A DNA stretch of 64,000 bases from Roseateles oligotrophus (GTDB lineage: Bacteria; Pseudomonadota; Gammaproteobacteria; Burkholderiales; Burkholderiaceae_C). The notes under the pieces are model-generated. The model was given only the letters and a program-made list of their open reading frames with translations. It ran no database searches and had not been told where the DNA came from. How positions within the stretch are numbered: position 1 is the first letter of the stretch; each line of letters starts with the position of its first letter. The translations under genes and the position numbers were made by a program. The DNA lies in the NCBI RefSeq assembly GCF_025717515.1, contig NZ_JAJIRN010000003.1, positions 1 through 64,000 of the forward strand, written 5' to 3'. Below are positions 1 to 7,536 of the stretch, piece by piece.

Positions 1-219
1 CGTGAAGCCGGTTGCTCGCCACGAAGGACTGTCAGACTGCTTCACTAAAGACAGCGGTCATCGCTGATGGCAAGTCGGCCGGTGAATCGATGACCGCTTC
101 AGGCCTCGGAGCGTGAGCCCGGCTTCATTCCACGGACGACAGCAACCGCTGCATAGTTGCCGGATTTCGTTCCTTTGCTGACGCTTCAGACTGATCTGAT
201 GGAATAGCGCTGGCGCGAT

Positions 220-465
220 TCAGTAGCGCCTAGTCGGCACGTCAATGTCACCTTGGACTCCGAGCATCTGGGCTTCTGTCAGATCGACGGCTTGACTGGG
301 ATGCGGAAGCGACATGCAAACGTCTGCTGCTGTTTCGCTGCTTAAAAGCCTGGCCATTTGATCTTCGCTGACGATTGCGTCAGCAGGTTTTACGCCATGG
401 CCCGCACGGAAGCTGTGTTCAGTCATCAATTCAGCAAGTCGGATACGAATCATTGCGATCACCAC
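220..465 (-). pseudogene. possible remnant of a small HTH regulator
   Basis: The short frame begins with a stretch reading MIRIRLAELMTEHSF, which resembles the N-terminus of small XRE-like regulators (typically MIRxRLxELMAERxF). The following residues do not continue as a recognisable helix-turn-helix, so if this is a regulator it is broken. It lies among other gene debris at the left end of the island. It could equally be a chance open frame. Confidence 0.2.
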
Positions 466-564
466 GCCATCTTGTACATGGGCATTATGAGTTGGTTGTC
501 TTGCGTAGACGCGGCTTTCTATTTTGGCAGGACTTCAATTTCTTGTTGATCTCTCTTCAATTGA

Positions 565-900
565 TCATGATGCGTACACGCAACTTGTGGTCTTGAAGGG
601 AAATTGATGCACAAAGCTATCGAGCACATGGAACAGACCTATGCAGTTGCTCTTGCCGAGTAGGAGGATGGCCTTGTCCGCCCAACATTCGATGTACAGG
701 GGTAGCACGCCGGCTTTGGTCAAGGCCGGCATGATTTCCTCGAGCAAAAGCGTGGCTTTGCCCATCTGACGCGGGCCGAACACCGCGATTCGCACGTGAT
801 TCACCAGTCTCTTGGTGAAAAGGGCAGCAAGTGCGGGTCGGTTGTAGTGCCAAATGGCAGTGAGATCGGCAATAGTTTTTGCTCGATTTGCGTAAGGCCG
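565..900 (-). pseudogene. fragment of a P-loop ATPase
   Basis: Read on the minus strand, the frame contains a Walker A-like motif (FGPRQMGKAT) followed by a hydrophobic strand (PLYIECWADK), as in AAA-type ATPases. The frame stays open upstream of the first ATG (RPYANRAKTIADL can be read), without a convincing start. It ends about 40 residues after the strand, so Walker B and everything beyond are missing. The motif also has Ala after the lysine (GKAT). I read it as the N-terminal stump of a deleted ATPase gene; the family is not certain. Confidence 0.35.
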
Positions 901-1046
901 AAAATTTACGCATGTATGCGTAAAGCTGCAAATCGCATGGCACCGCGCCTGCCGTCAACATTTTGCTCAATCGCACGCGCTGTATCCAAGGCCCGGGGCT
1001 TGATTGAAAGATGCTGCAGTTTGTTGTCTAAAGTAGAACAAAGTCC

Positions 1047-1310
1047 TCAAACGGCACCTCCCCACTTTATTGCTGTCAGGATTTCGCTCACACGCTTTGC
1101 ACCGGCTTTTGTTTGCGCCGCCATGAACGGGCTCTGGCCGTCGAGCAGAGGGTGCTTTTCTCGCATCCAGCCGTCTGCGTCTGCTTCTGTTTTGAAGGTG
1201 TCGCGAGCCATTGCAGCGAGTTCGGCAGCATCGGATTCACTGTGATTCGAGGTCTCAAGCGATTTCACGACCGTCCAAGCTCCAACATTGCATGCAATCA
1301 TTAAGATCAA
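1047..1310 (-). CDS. MbcA/ParS/Xre-type antitoxin (DUF2384), orphan
   Basis: The 87-residue product ends with a segment typical of the MbcA/ParS/Xre antitoxin toxin-binding domain: a proline-leucine-aspartate-glycine turn (HPLLDGQSP), then a helix with AxxxxGAKRVxEIL and a closing tryptophan-glycine. In this family the gene is normally followed by a RES-domain toxin that degrades NAD. Here the downstream sequence below position 1047 shows no RES gene, only the ATPase fragment. The N-terminal XRE-like helical part of full-length antitoxins is also missing, so this may be a shortened or chromosomally orphaned antitoxin. Confidence 0.45.
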   Translation of the reverse strand: MILMIACNVGAWTVVKSLETSNHSESDAAELAAMARDTFKTEADADGWMREKHPLLDGQSPFMAAQTKAGAKRVSEILTAIKWGGAV

Positions 1311-1597
1311 TTTGCAAGCCGCGACCAGCGCCCCGGCTGTAGCATGATGCTTGGAATGTGCGCCAAATTGGGACCAAATGGTTCTAATGAAGTTGCCTAG
1401 CCGCTATCTGACGCAATCACAGCTTTCACAGGCTGCAAAAACGCATCAGGCCACCGCTGTTGCAGACGGAGAACGTGCTCGTGGAGGGCAGCTCCGTGCC
1501 CGGAGTCGCCGTTCATAGTTGGCGCCAGTAACGGCGATGATCAGGACGACTGGGCGCTCTGCTCCGCTCGAGCTCGAGCCAGTGGCCCTATCCTTCA

Positions 1598-1634
1598 CCG
1601 GGCTAAAACAGTCCTCAGGCTTGTTTTAGTCCGG
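1598..1634. repeat. 13-bp inverted repeat (hairpin)
   Basis: CCGGGCTAAAACA at 1598-1610 is complementary, with one mismatch, to TGTTTTAGTCCGG at 1622-1634, leaving an 11-base loop. No T-run follows on either strand, so it is not a classical terminator. A smaller palindrome, GCTCGAGCTCGAGC, lies 20 bases to the left. It could be an old transposon or recombination site, or a structured leader. Confidence 0.5.
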
Positions 1635-1704
1635 GCTCAGTCGAGGAACCTCCGCGCGAAGGTGATTGTTTCTACGTAGAAACTCTTCTGCATCGCATTG
1701 CTCC

Positions 1705-1935
1705 CTAAGAAGATGACAACAAGTTGCCTGTTTTTTGAGCAAACTTTACAGCCCCTTTGGCAGCCTCTTCGGGACACAAACGCGTAATCGATAGATAGCA
1801 TTCATGTATGTGCTGACCCGTTTGTCGATGCTGCCTCAGAACAGGTAGCACGATGCTCAGGGTGTCAGTCAGCACATCTCGTTGCTGCGGCACTGACAGC
1901 CGCGGCTCCCGGTCAAACCGGGGGGGCCGCCGCAT
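1705..1935 (-). CDS. small hypothetical protein
   Basis: This is a 76-residue frame, divergent from the ParB-like gene. The C-terminal half (HECYLSITRLCPEEAAKGAVK) reads like a real helical protein, while the N-terminus is arginine/proline rich and may lie upstream of the true start. I do not recognise the family. Its position immediately upstream of a partition-type gene is compatible with a small regulator, but nothing in the sequence demonstrates that. Confidence 0.25.
   Translation of the reverse strand: MRRPPRFDREPRLSVPQQRDVLTDTLSIVLPVLRQHRQTGQHIHECYLSITRLCPEEAAKGAVKFAQKTGNLLSSS
1908..1922. promoter_or_regulatory. GC-rich hairpin upstream of the ParB-like gene
   Basis: CCCGGT-CAA-ACCGGG forms a perfect 6-bp stem 60 bases before the start of the ParB-like gene, within a G-run. 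It could be an operator, attenuator or part of a centromere-like site, but it does not match the classical parS consensus. Confidence 0.3.
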
Positions 1936-1983
1936 GTCTCAAGCCCTCCTCTGACCGTTCTTCAACGTTCACAGGAGTGGCCC

Positions 1984-3219
1984 ATGGCCTCATCGCAATT
2001 CACCAAAACCCTGCCTTCAACAGTTGCCACCGCAAAGCCACCGATCCCTAATCAACTCGTTGGCCCGCCGCTATCCGTAGATCGTGTGTTGGATTTGGAT
2101 CTCTCAGACGACTCTTCGACTTCCCTGTCAACTTCATCGGTCATCGCCCCTGCGCAGACGGCCCAGTTGCCACTGCCGACACAGTCACCATCGCTACCGC
2201 CAACTCCCCCATCGGCAGCGCCGCCGTCCTTGGATCTCGTCAATCACTCGATTGTCTTCCTTGATCCATGGCTACTGCGATTCAGTGAGGCCCACAACAG
2301 AGACGAAGCCAGCTTCGACACGCCGGACTTCAAAGAGTTGCTGCGCAGTGTCATCGCCCATCGTGGCAACTTGCAACCCATTTGCGTTGTCGAGCGCATC
2401 GACGCTGCCGAACAGCGGTTTCATGAAGTGGTCTTCGGCGAGCGCCGAGTGCGTGCTTGCCGCGAAGCGGGGGTGGAAGTTAGGGCAATGGTGATGCAGT
2501 CACATTCTTCTATTGACAACGCCCTTCTGCGTCTTGGCGAGAACCGGGGACGACGCGAGTTGACCCCGTTGGAGTTCGGCCGACAAGTGAAACACGTGCT
2601 CGACGACCCCGGCAATGGTCTCAACCGCACCCAGCTCGCCAAAATTCTGGGCTGTCATGCGGGGCACGTGGGCAGGGCTTATGAACTAGCAAGCTTGCCC
2701 TGCGCAATCCTTGAGGCCTTCGAAACGCCGCTGGAACTGCAGTACGCGCACATGCTGCCACTGAAGCGTGCATATCAAGCTGCCCCCGCGGCGGTGCTGA
2801 GTGAGGCCGAACTGATCCGCGAAGAACTCGATCCGCCGACGACGGTGGGAGTCATCGAGCGCCTCGAGCAAGCCGCGCAGCGTGCCCAGACGGGACAGCT
2901 AGCCAAGGAAGGCGGAGCTTCCGAAGCGGAGGATGGTGGCGGGCAGGGACTTGCTTCAGGCAAATCGGCCCCGGCCGCCAGGCCACCGCAGCCTATCCGG
3001 GCAAAGGGCCAGGACATCGGGTCATGGGTGGTCTTGCCCAATGGCGCAATCACGTTGCAGATCAACTCGCCGATGTCGCAGTTTCAGCGGGAAGAATTGA
3101 TCGCAGTGATGGTGGCGCAACTGGAACTCGAAGTGCTCAAGACGGCCACAGCGAACGAGGCCGCCGAGGCGTCATCAGCTGGGGCGGTGCAGGTCCCGGT
3201 TACAGGAGAACAAGCATGA
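1984..3219 (+). CDS. ParB/RepB/Spo0J-family partition-like protein
   Basis: The 411-residue protein carries a ParB N-terminal domain: the GNLQPICV strand at about residues 128-135, the box II motif GERRVRAC at 152-159, and ENRGRRELTPLEFG at 186-199. A helix-turn-helix follows around residues 214-238. The first 85 residues are a low-complexity Pro/Ser/Thr-rich extension and the C-terminal 120 residues are Ala/Gly/Glu-rich. ParB proteins bind centromere-like DNA and, in the CTPase class, slide as clamps; the arginine box is present here. The start follows an AGGAG ribosome site. No ParA is adjacent. The stop overlaps the next start (ATGA), tying it to the recombinase. This context suggests mobile-element maintenance or site-specific recombination rather than chromosome segregation. 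Confidence 0.8.
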   Translation: MASSQFTKTLPSTVATAKPPIPNQLVGPPLSVDRVLDLDLSDDSSTSLSTSSVIAPAQTAQLPLPTQSPSLPPTPPSAAPPSLDLVNHSIVFLDPWLLRFSEAHNRDEASFDTPDFKELLRSVIAHRGNLQPICVVERIDAAEQRFHEVVFGERRVRACREAGVEVRAMVMQSHSSIDNALLRLGENRGRRELTPLEFGRQVKHVLDDPGNGLNRTQLAKILGCHAGHVGRAYELASLPCAILEAFETPLELQYAHMLPLKRAYQAAPAAVLSEAELIREELDPPTTVGVIERLEQAAQRAQTGQLAKEGGASEAEDGGGQGLASGKSAPAARPPQPIRAKGQDIGSWVVLPNGAITLQINSPMSQFQREELIAVMVAQLELEVLKTATANEAAEASSAGAVQVPVTGEQA

Positions 3220-4835
3220 GTGGCGAAGGCAAGGAACCCCAGGCAGGCGCGACAAGCAAAGCCAGAGGACTTGCATCATGCAAGTCGGCTGAGCATGATG
3301 CAAACGCTGCCGTCCCAGCGGGCCACGGCGAAGCCCGCCGCAACGCTTGCGAAGCTTCAACTGCGCTCACGCAGAGCAACGGTCACGAAGAAAAAGCAAC
3401 AGCCATTTCCACATTACCGGTCGCATCTTGGATACGAGGACGTATCCAAGAGAACATCACAGTAACTCGACCGGTAATGTGTGCTGCCCCCTCTTTTGAG
3501 GGGTCGCGTAGCGAAAGCACAAGCCCTGAGACGGGACCGGCAAGCGACGTGACACTCGTGACCCCTGCAGTGCAGGGGGGCACGGGTGGCGCGGCGGTTG
3601 CTGGGCCCGGAGAAGCAGAGCAGGCACAGCCTGCGTGCATTACCGTGGCCGACGCAGGGGATGCAAACGCGAACGAAGAGGATATCGAAAACGATGGCTT
3701 CGGAGGCGAACTGAATCGGGCCGCGCACTTCGAAGTAGTCAGGTCTGCTCGGTCGCTGATGCGAGAGATCGCACAGAGCCGCGAAAAACGGAAGGACACA
3801 GAGCCGGCAGATGGAACGACAGAAAAGTACAGACAGTTGACCAAAGTGCTGCTTAAGCGCGCGAAACAAGTGCCGCACGGAGTCAATTCCATGCCCTCTG
3901 TCTGTGTGGCGCTTGCAGACTATGCAGCAAAGGGGAATAGCTTCTACACAATGCGAAGCGCTGCGGCGTGGGTAGTGCAAGGCAAGGTGGCGCAATTGCT
4001 GAAGCAGCAGGACCAACTGCAGAGGCAGCCCCCCAGCGCCACGAAAGAATGGTCGAACAGCGTGGATTCGCTCAACGCAGCAATGCAACTCTTGCGGAGC
4101 ATTCAAGGCTTGGATCTAAAGAGCGCCCGCCATCTCAGTGCCGCTGTGGCCGTAGCACCTAAATCGAAGCGACTGGTGCTTAAGAAAGCTGATGAAAGTT
4201 GGCGAGAAGAATACTTTCGGGTGACAGCGCAATCTAGCAAGTACCGCCATGCAGCTCTTCTTCAGGGCTTATGCGGTATGCGCCCGTTGGAGCTAGAGCG
4301 AGGGGTTGTGGTGTGGCGGCGCGGACCCACGGTGGCAATCAAGATACAGGGGGCGAAGGTACGTGAGACGGCGGGCCAGCCCTGGCGCGGAGTGTTCATT
4401 CCGGCCGAGAAGTTTCCGGCTTGGTTTCTCGAAGACCTGGGCAGTCAGCCCAAGACCTACTCAGCGCCCAGTATTGCAATGCGCAGCTATCTCAAGCGCT
4501 TATCGCCCCAAGTGTTCCCGGTACAAGGCGACAAGCCTCAGTTGATCTTGAGCAGCTATGTGCTCCGGCATGCGATCGCGACAGATCTGCGGCAAGAGGG
4601 GTGGGATTCCGCGGAGATTGCTCAGGTTCTGGGGGAGCGGTGCGCGGCGACATCAAGATGGTACGGGCTGAGATGGCGGGGTTCGAAGTTCAGACGGATC
4701 CCACAAGTTGCGATTGAACGGGGAACGGTGCAGACAGCGCGGCCGGTCGTGCGGCGTGAGTCGGATTTCTTGGCGAAGAAGCATGACGGGAAGTCGGTCA
4801 AGAAGCAGTCGGGCAAGCCGAGACTTGGTGCGTAA
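3216..4835 (+). CDS. tyrosine recombinase/integrase-like protein with long N-terminal extension
   Basis: The start ATG overlaps the ParB-like stop codon (ATGA). The 539-residue product has about 190 residues of low-complexity N-terminus and a central helical, core-binding-like region. Its C-terminal domain has the tyrosine recombinase layout: the first catalytic arginine in GLCGMRPLEL (R356), the second in YVLRHAIATDL (R451, H452), and a candidate nucleophile in SRWYG (Y483). The usual HxLR histidine is replaced (YVLRH), and the LGH box histidine is glutamate (LGERC). It may therefore be a diverged family or a catalytically altered recombinase. Coupling to the ParB-like gene is typical of integrative elements. 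The family assignment is good; activity is uncertain. Confidence 0.7.
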   Translation: MSGEGKEPQAGATSKARGLASCKSAEHDANAAVPAGHGEARRNACEASTALTQSNGHEEKATAISTLPVASWIRGRIQENITVTRPVMCAAPSFEGSRSESTSPETGPASDVTLVTPAVQGGTGGAAVAGPGEAEQAQPACITVADAGDANANEEDIENDGFGGELNRAAHFEVVRSARSLMREIAQSREKRKDTEPADGTTEKYRQLTKVLLKRAKQVPHGVNSMPSVCVALADYAAKGNSFYTMRSAAAWVVQGKVAQLLKQQDQLQRQPPSATKEWSNSVDSLNAAMQLLRSIQGLDLKSARHLSAAVAVAPKSKRLVLKKADESWREEYFRVTAQSSKYRHAALLQGLCGMRPLELERGVVVWRRGPTVAIKIQGAKVRETAGQPWRGVFIPAEKFPAWFLEDLGSQPKTYSAPSIAMRSYLKRLSPQVFPVQGDKPQLILSSYVLRHAIATDLRQEGWDSAEIAQVLGERCAATSRWYGLRWRGSKFRRIPQVAIERGTVQTARPVVRRESDFLAKKHDGKSVKKQSGKPRLGA

Positions 4836-4846
4836 AGGAGGCCGGC

Positions 4847-4879
4847 ATGACAGAGGAGCGACGGCTAAAGGCTGGCTGA
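4847..4879 (+). other. 10-codon frame with strong ribosome-binding site, truncated third gene
   Basis: Directly after the recombinase stop, AAGGAGG (4835-4841) is followed at good spacing by ATG and ten codons (MTEERRLKAG) before TGA. The strong ribosome site with almost no gene suggests that a third operon gene was cut short, or that this is a leader peptide. There is no further support. Confidence 0.3.
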
Positions 4880-4968
4880 TGCAGCGTGACAATCGAGCCT
4901 ATCGACGTAGGCTCGGTAGGTAATCTCGGCTGCCTTGACACAAGTCGCCCGATCGCACGGATCGCGAT

Positions 4969-5820
4969 TTGGCCGCAGCGATCAGCCGCTTAGTGAGCAC
5001 GCCCATGACCGAGCTGCTACCCCAGGCGGAGTCTGTATGGCGCCTCGAGGCCAGCGGCCATGGCTATCTCAGCGGCTCCACCGCGTGCCTGTCCACCATG
5101 TACGCAGCGCAGCAGCATGAGGCCCCGCTCGCGCTTCTGGTTGCTGCGATGGCGCCCTACAAGATGTGGCACTACCGGCAATGGGGCGTGCGTGCGCTCT
5201 TGGTTTTGGGTCGCAAGGCCGAGGCGCTGCAATACGCGGAAGACAGCCGGGGTCTCAATGCGCCGGATCAACTGATCTCGCAAACCTGCGAGGAGATCCT
5301 GCTCGCCTCGGGCCTGATACGCGACACTGCCGAGGCTTACACGCGTTATGCCGTGGTCGGCAACCAAGCAGGCATCTATCTGGCGGCCTTCCGAGCCATC
5401 GCCAAAAAGTATCCACACAAAAGCGCAGGCCGAGATCCTACGCGACCTGGTCGCCAGAACGCCGGGCAAAACCGGCAGGAGGTTTGCGGCGCCCAAGTCG
5501 GCGGGCCTGTTCAGCGAGGCGATCGCGCTGGTCGCCCATTCACCCACCGATTCGAGCACTCACACACGCGCAGTGCGCGATCACGCCCAGGCGCAGTCGC
5601 AATTCGCGCTCGAGGCAGCCAAAGCCGCGCTGCATTAGATGGCCCGGGGCTTTGGCTACGACATCACCGGCGCTGATGTGCGTGAGGCCTTGAGGCTGCG
5701 TTGGTCGCGTCGGGAAGCCTCGGCCGCAGCGATGACAATCAACTAGTGGCCGAGGTCAGGGCCCTGCTGGCCGGGCCGGGAGTGGGGCAGCAGAGTTTGG
5801 TGAAGATATTGGTGGAGTGA
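4969..5820 (+). pseudogene. decayed conserved gene with two frameshifts and one nonsense codon
   Basis: A single protein can be followed across three frame changes. It starts in one frame (alpha-helical repeats such as GRKAEALQYAEDS and GIYLAAFRAIAKKYPHK), shifts near 5415 (EILRDLVARTPGKTGRR, then SQFALEAAKAALH), meets TAG at 5636-5638, and reads on in the same frame (MARGFGYDITGADVREA). It shifts again near 5695 and ends at 5820 (LVAEVRALLAGPG). The continuity across breaks shows a real ancestral gene. It resembles the helical C-terminal half of large conserved bacterial proteins, some carrying a SWIM zinc finger, but I cannot name the family with certainty. The N-terminus is also missing. 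Confidence 0.6.
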
Positions 5821-6081
5821 ATTGGTCAGTTGGGCTATCAGTTGGCTTGAGTCAGTTTCAAGCGCCCTACATGCCTGTGCGATAGCCGACATTTACGGCT
5901 TGCGTCATGGTGATTTCCCGGCGAGGTCTGTCATAAATTTAGGGTGGCATATCTTTGCGTGGGTTACTGCGTCTGAGGGCTTTAGTGGCATAGCCAGTCA
6001 TTTTTAATTGACTGAAATTTATGTTAACAAAAGTCACATAAACTCTCGCCAAAATTAATAGCAAATGAAAAGGGGTGAGGT

Positions 6082-7536
6082 TTGGAAAGTTTAGAGACAA
6101 TTGAGGTAATACCAGATCCGGTTTCTTTGATCGAGTCGATGCGCGCCGTTGGATATTCCGTTGAGGCTGCCATCGCAGATCTCATCGATAACAGTATTTC
6201 TGCTCGGGCCGATGTAGTCGATATCAAGTACGACGCAACTGAGGACCCGTTTGTCGCAATTTTGGACAACGGGCTTGGTATGTCGGCGGATAAGCTAACC
6301 AATGCTATGCGGCATGGGAGTCACAATCCTTCCGATGTACGGGATCTGGAAGATTTGGGACGATTCGGTTTGGGTCTGAAGACGGCGTCATTGTCTCAGT
6401 GCAGGAAACTCACAGTAATCAGCCGACAAGCAGGGGTCACCAGTGCTAGACGCTGGGACCTAGATGTAGTTCAGCGCTCCGGGCGGTGGCTGGTGGTTGT
6501 TCCTGACATCAAGGAGCTTGAGATGCTTCCGATGTTTTCGCGTCTACAGGCGATGAAGTCGGGAACGCTGGTGGTGTGGCAGGACTTGGATAGACTGACC
6601 GCCGGAGCGCTTGACCCTCAGTCGGAAATGACGTCCAAACTGGCATCCTTGTATGAACATCTCGCCCTAGTTTTCCATCGTTTCACGCTGAAAGAGGATG
6701 GTGTCGGGCCAGTCACAATGATGGCGAATGGGCAACGTATACCACCGAGAGACCCGTTCCTGAGAACTAATACATTCCGTCAGCCGCTTGAGGGTCAAGT
6801 AATTAAACACGAAAGAGGGAACGTTCGAGTTTTGCCATTCGTTCTTCCCCCGGTAAGTCATCTATCCCCAGATGAAATTAGTATGGCGGGAGGAAAAGAC
6901 GGCCTCAGAGGAACGCAGGGATTCTACATCTACCGCAATAGACGGCTGGTTATATGGGGCACATGGTTCAGGCTCGTCCCTAAGGAGGAATTCTACAAGT
7001 TGACGCGGGTACAGGTTGATATTCCCAACACCTTCGATGATTTGTGGGCGTTGGACATAAAAAAATCAGCTGCATTTCCGCCAGATGTTATCAGAAACAG
7101 ACTGAAGGATCTTATCCCGCACTTCGCTGACACCAGTAAAAAAACGGTTACTTACCCAGGAAGAAAACAGTCAGTTAAAGGGTTTGTTCCACTTTGGCTA
7201 CGAGTCGAACCACGGCATGGAACTTTCCGTTATGAACTTAATATCGATCATCCGGTGATTCAGTCATTCTCCACCACCCTTAACGGTGATGACCAACGAT
7301 ATTTTCAGAAAATCTTGAGTTTGTTCGGAGATGCCCTGCCATTCGAATCCATCTATGCTGACATGTGTGGTGATCGCCGAACTGGCAATGAAGAAGACAC
7401 GTTTACCAATCTGATGGAAATTGCCAAAAACATGCTGGAAATCACGGGGCTGAATGTGACCCAAGTTCTGAATATCGACCCAATGGTGCGGTACCCGCAG
7501 CATCACGAAAAACTTCGAATGGAGCTGAATAAATGA
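6082..7536 (+). CDS. MutL/MORC-like GHKL ATPase of an anti-phage locus
   Basis: The 484-residue protein opens with a Bergerat-fold ATPase. The N box is at about residues 29-42 (AAIADLIDNSISA), the DxGxG motif at 62-68 (DNGLGMS), and the lid and G2 glycines at 93-106 (GRFGLGLKTASLSQ). MutL/Hsp90-type ATPases dimerise on ATP binding. Homologues next to Z1, DUF4420 and AIPR genes were described as the prokaryotic relatives of eukaryotic MORC proteins. A TTG start is chosen because AGGGGTGAGG lies just before it and no in-frame ATG is better placed. The preceding 260 bases are AT-rich and probably hold the promoter. It is the first gene of the operon, and its stop overlaps the next start (ATGA). 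Confidence 0.88.
   Translation: MESLETIEVIPDPVSLIESMRAVGYSVEAAIADLIDNSISARADVVDIKYDATEDPFVAILDNGLGMSADKLTNAMRHGSHNPSDVRDLEDLGRFGLGLKTASLSQCRKLTVISRQAGVTSARRWDLDVVQRSGRWLVVVPDIKELEMLPMFSRLQAMKSGTLVVWQDLDRLTAGALDPQSEMTSKLASLYEHLALVFHRFTLKEDGVGPVTMMANGQRIPPRDPFLRTNTFRQPLEGQVIKHERGNVRVLPFVLPPVSHLSPDEISMAGGKDGLRGTQGFYIYRNRRLVIWGTWFRLVPKEEFYKLTRVQVDIPNTFDDLWALDIKKSAAFPPDVIRNRLKDLIPHFADTSKKTVTYPGRKQSVKGFVPLWLRVEPRHGTFRYELNIDHPVIQSFSTTLNGDDQRYFQKILSLFGDALPFESIYADMCGDRRTGNEEDTFTNLMEIAKNMLEITGLNVTQVLNIDPMVRYPQHHEKLRMELNK

Noticed and set aside
1900-3219. Canonical parS site near the ParB-like gene
   Set aside because: I looked for the TGTTTCACGTGAAACA-type palindrome and did not see it; only unrelated hairpins are present.
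5822-6007. 61-codon open frame before the GHKL gene
   Set aside because: No ribosome site or homology; it lies in the AT-rich promoter region of the operon.
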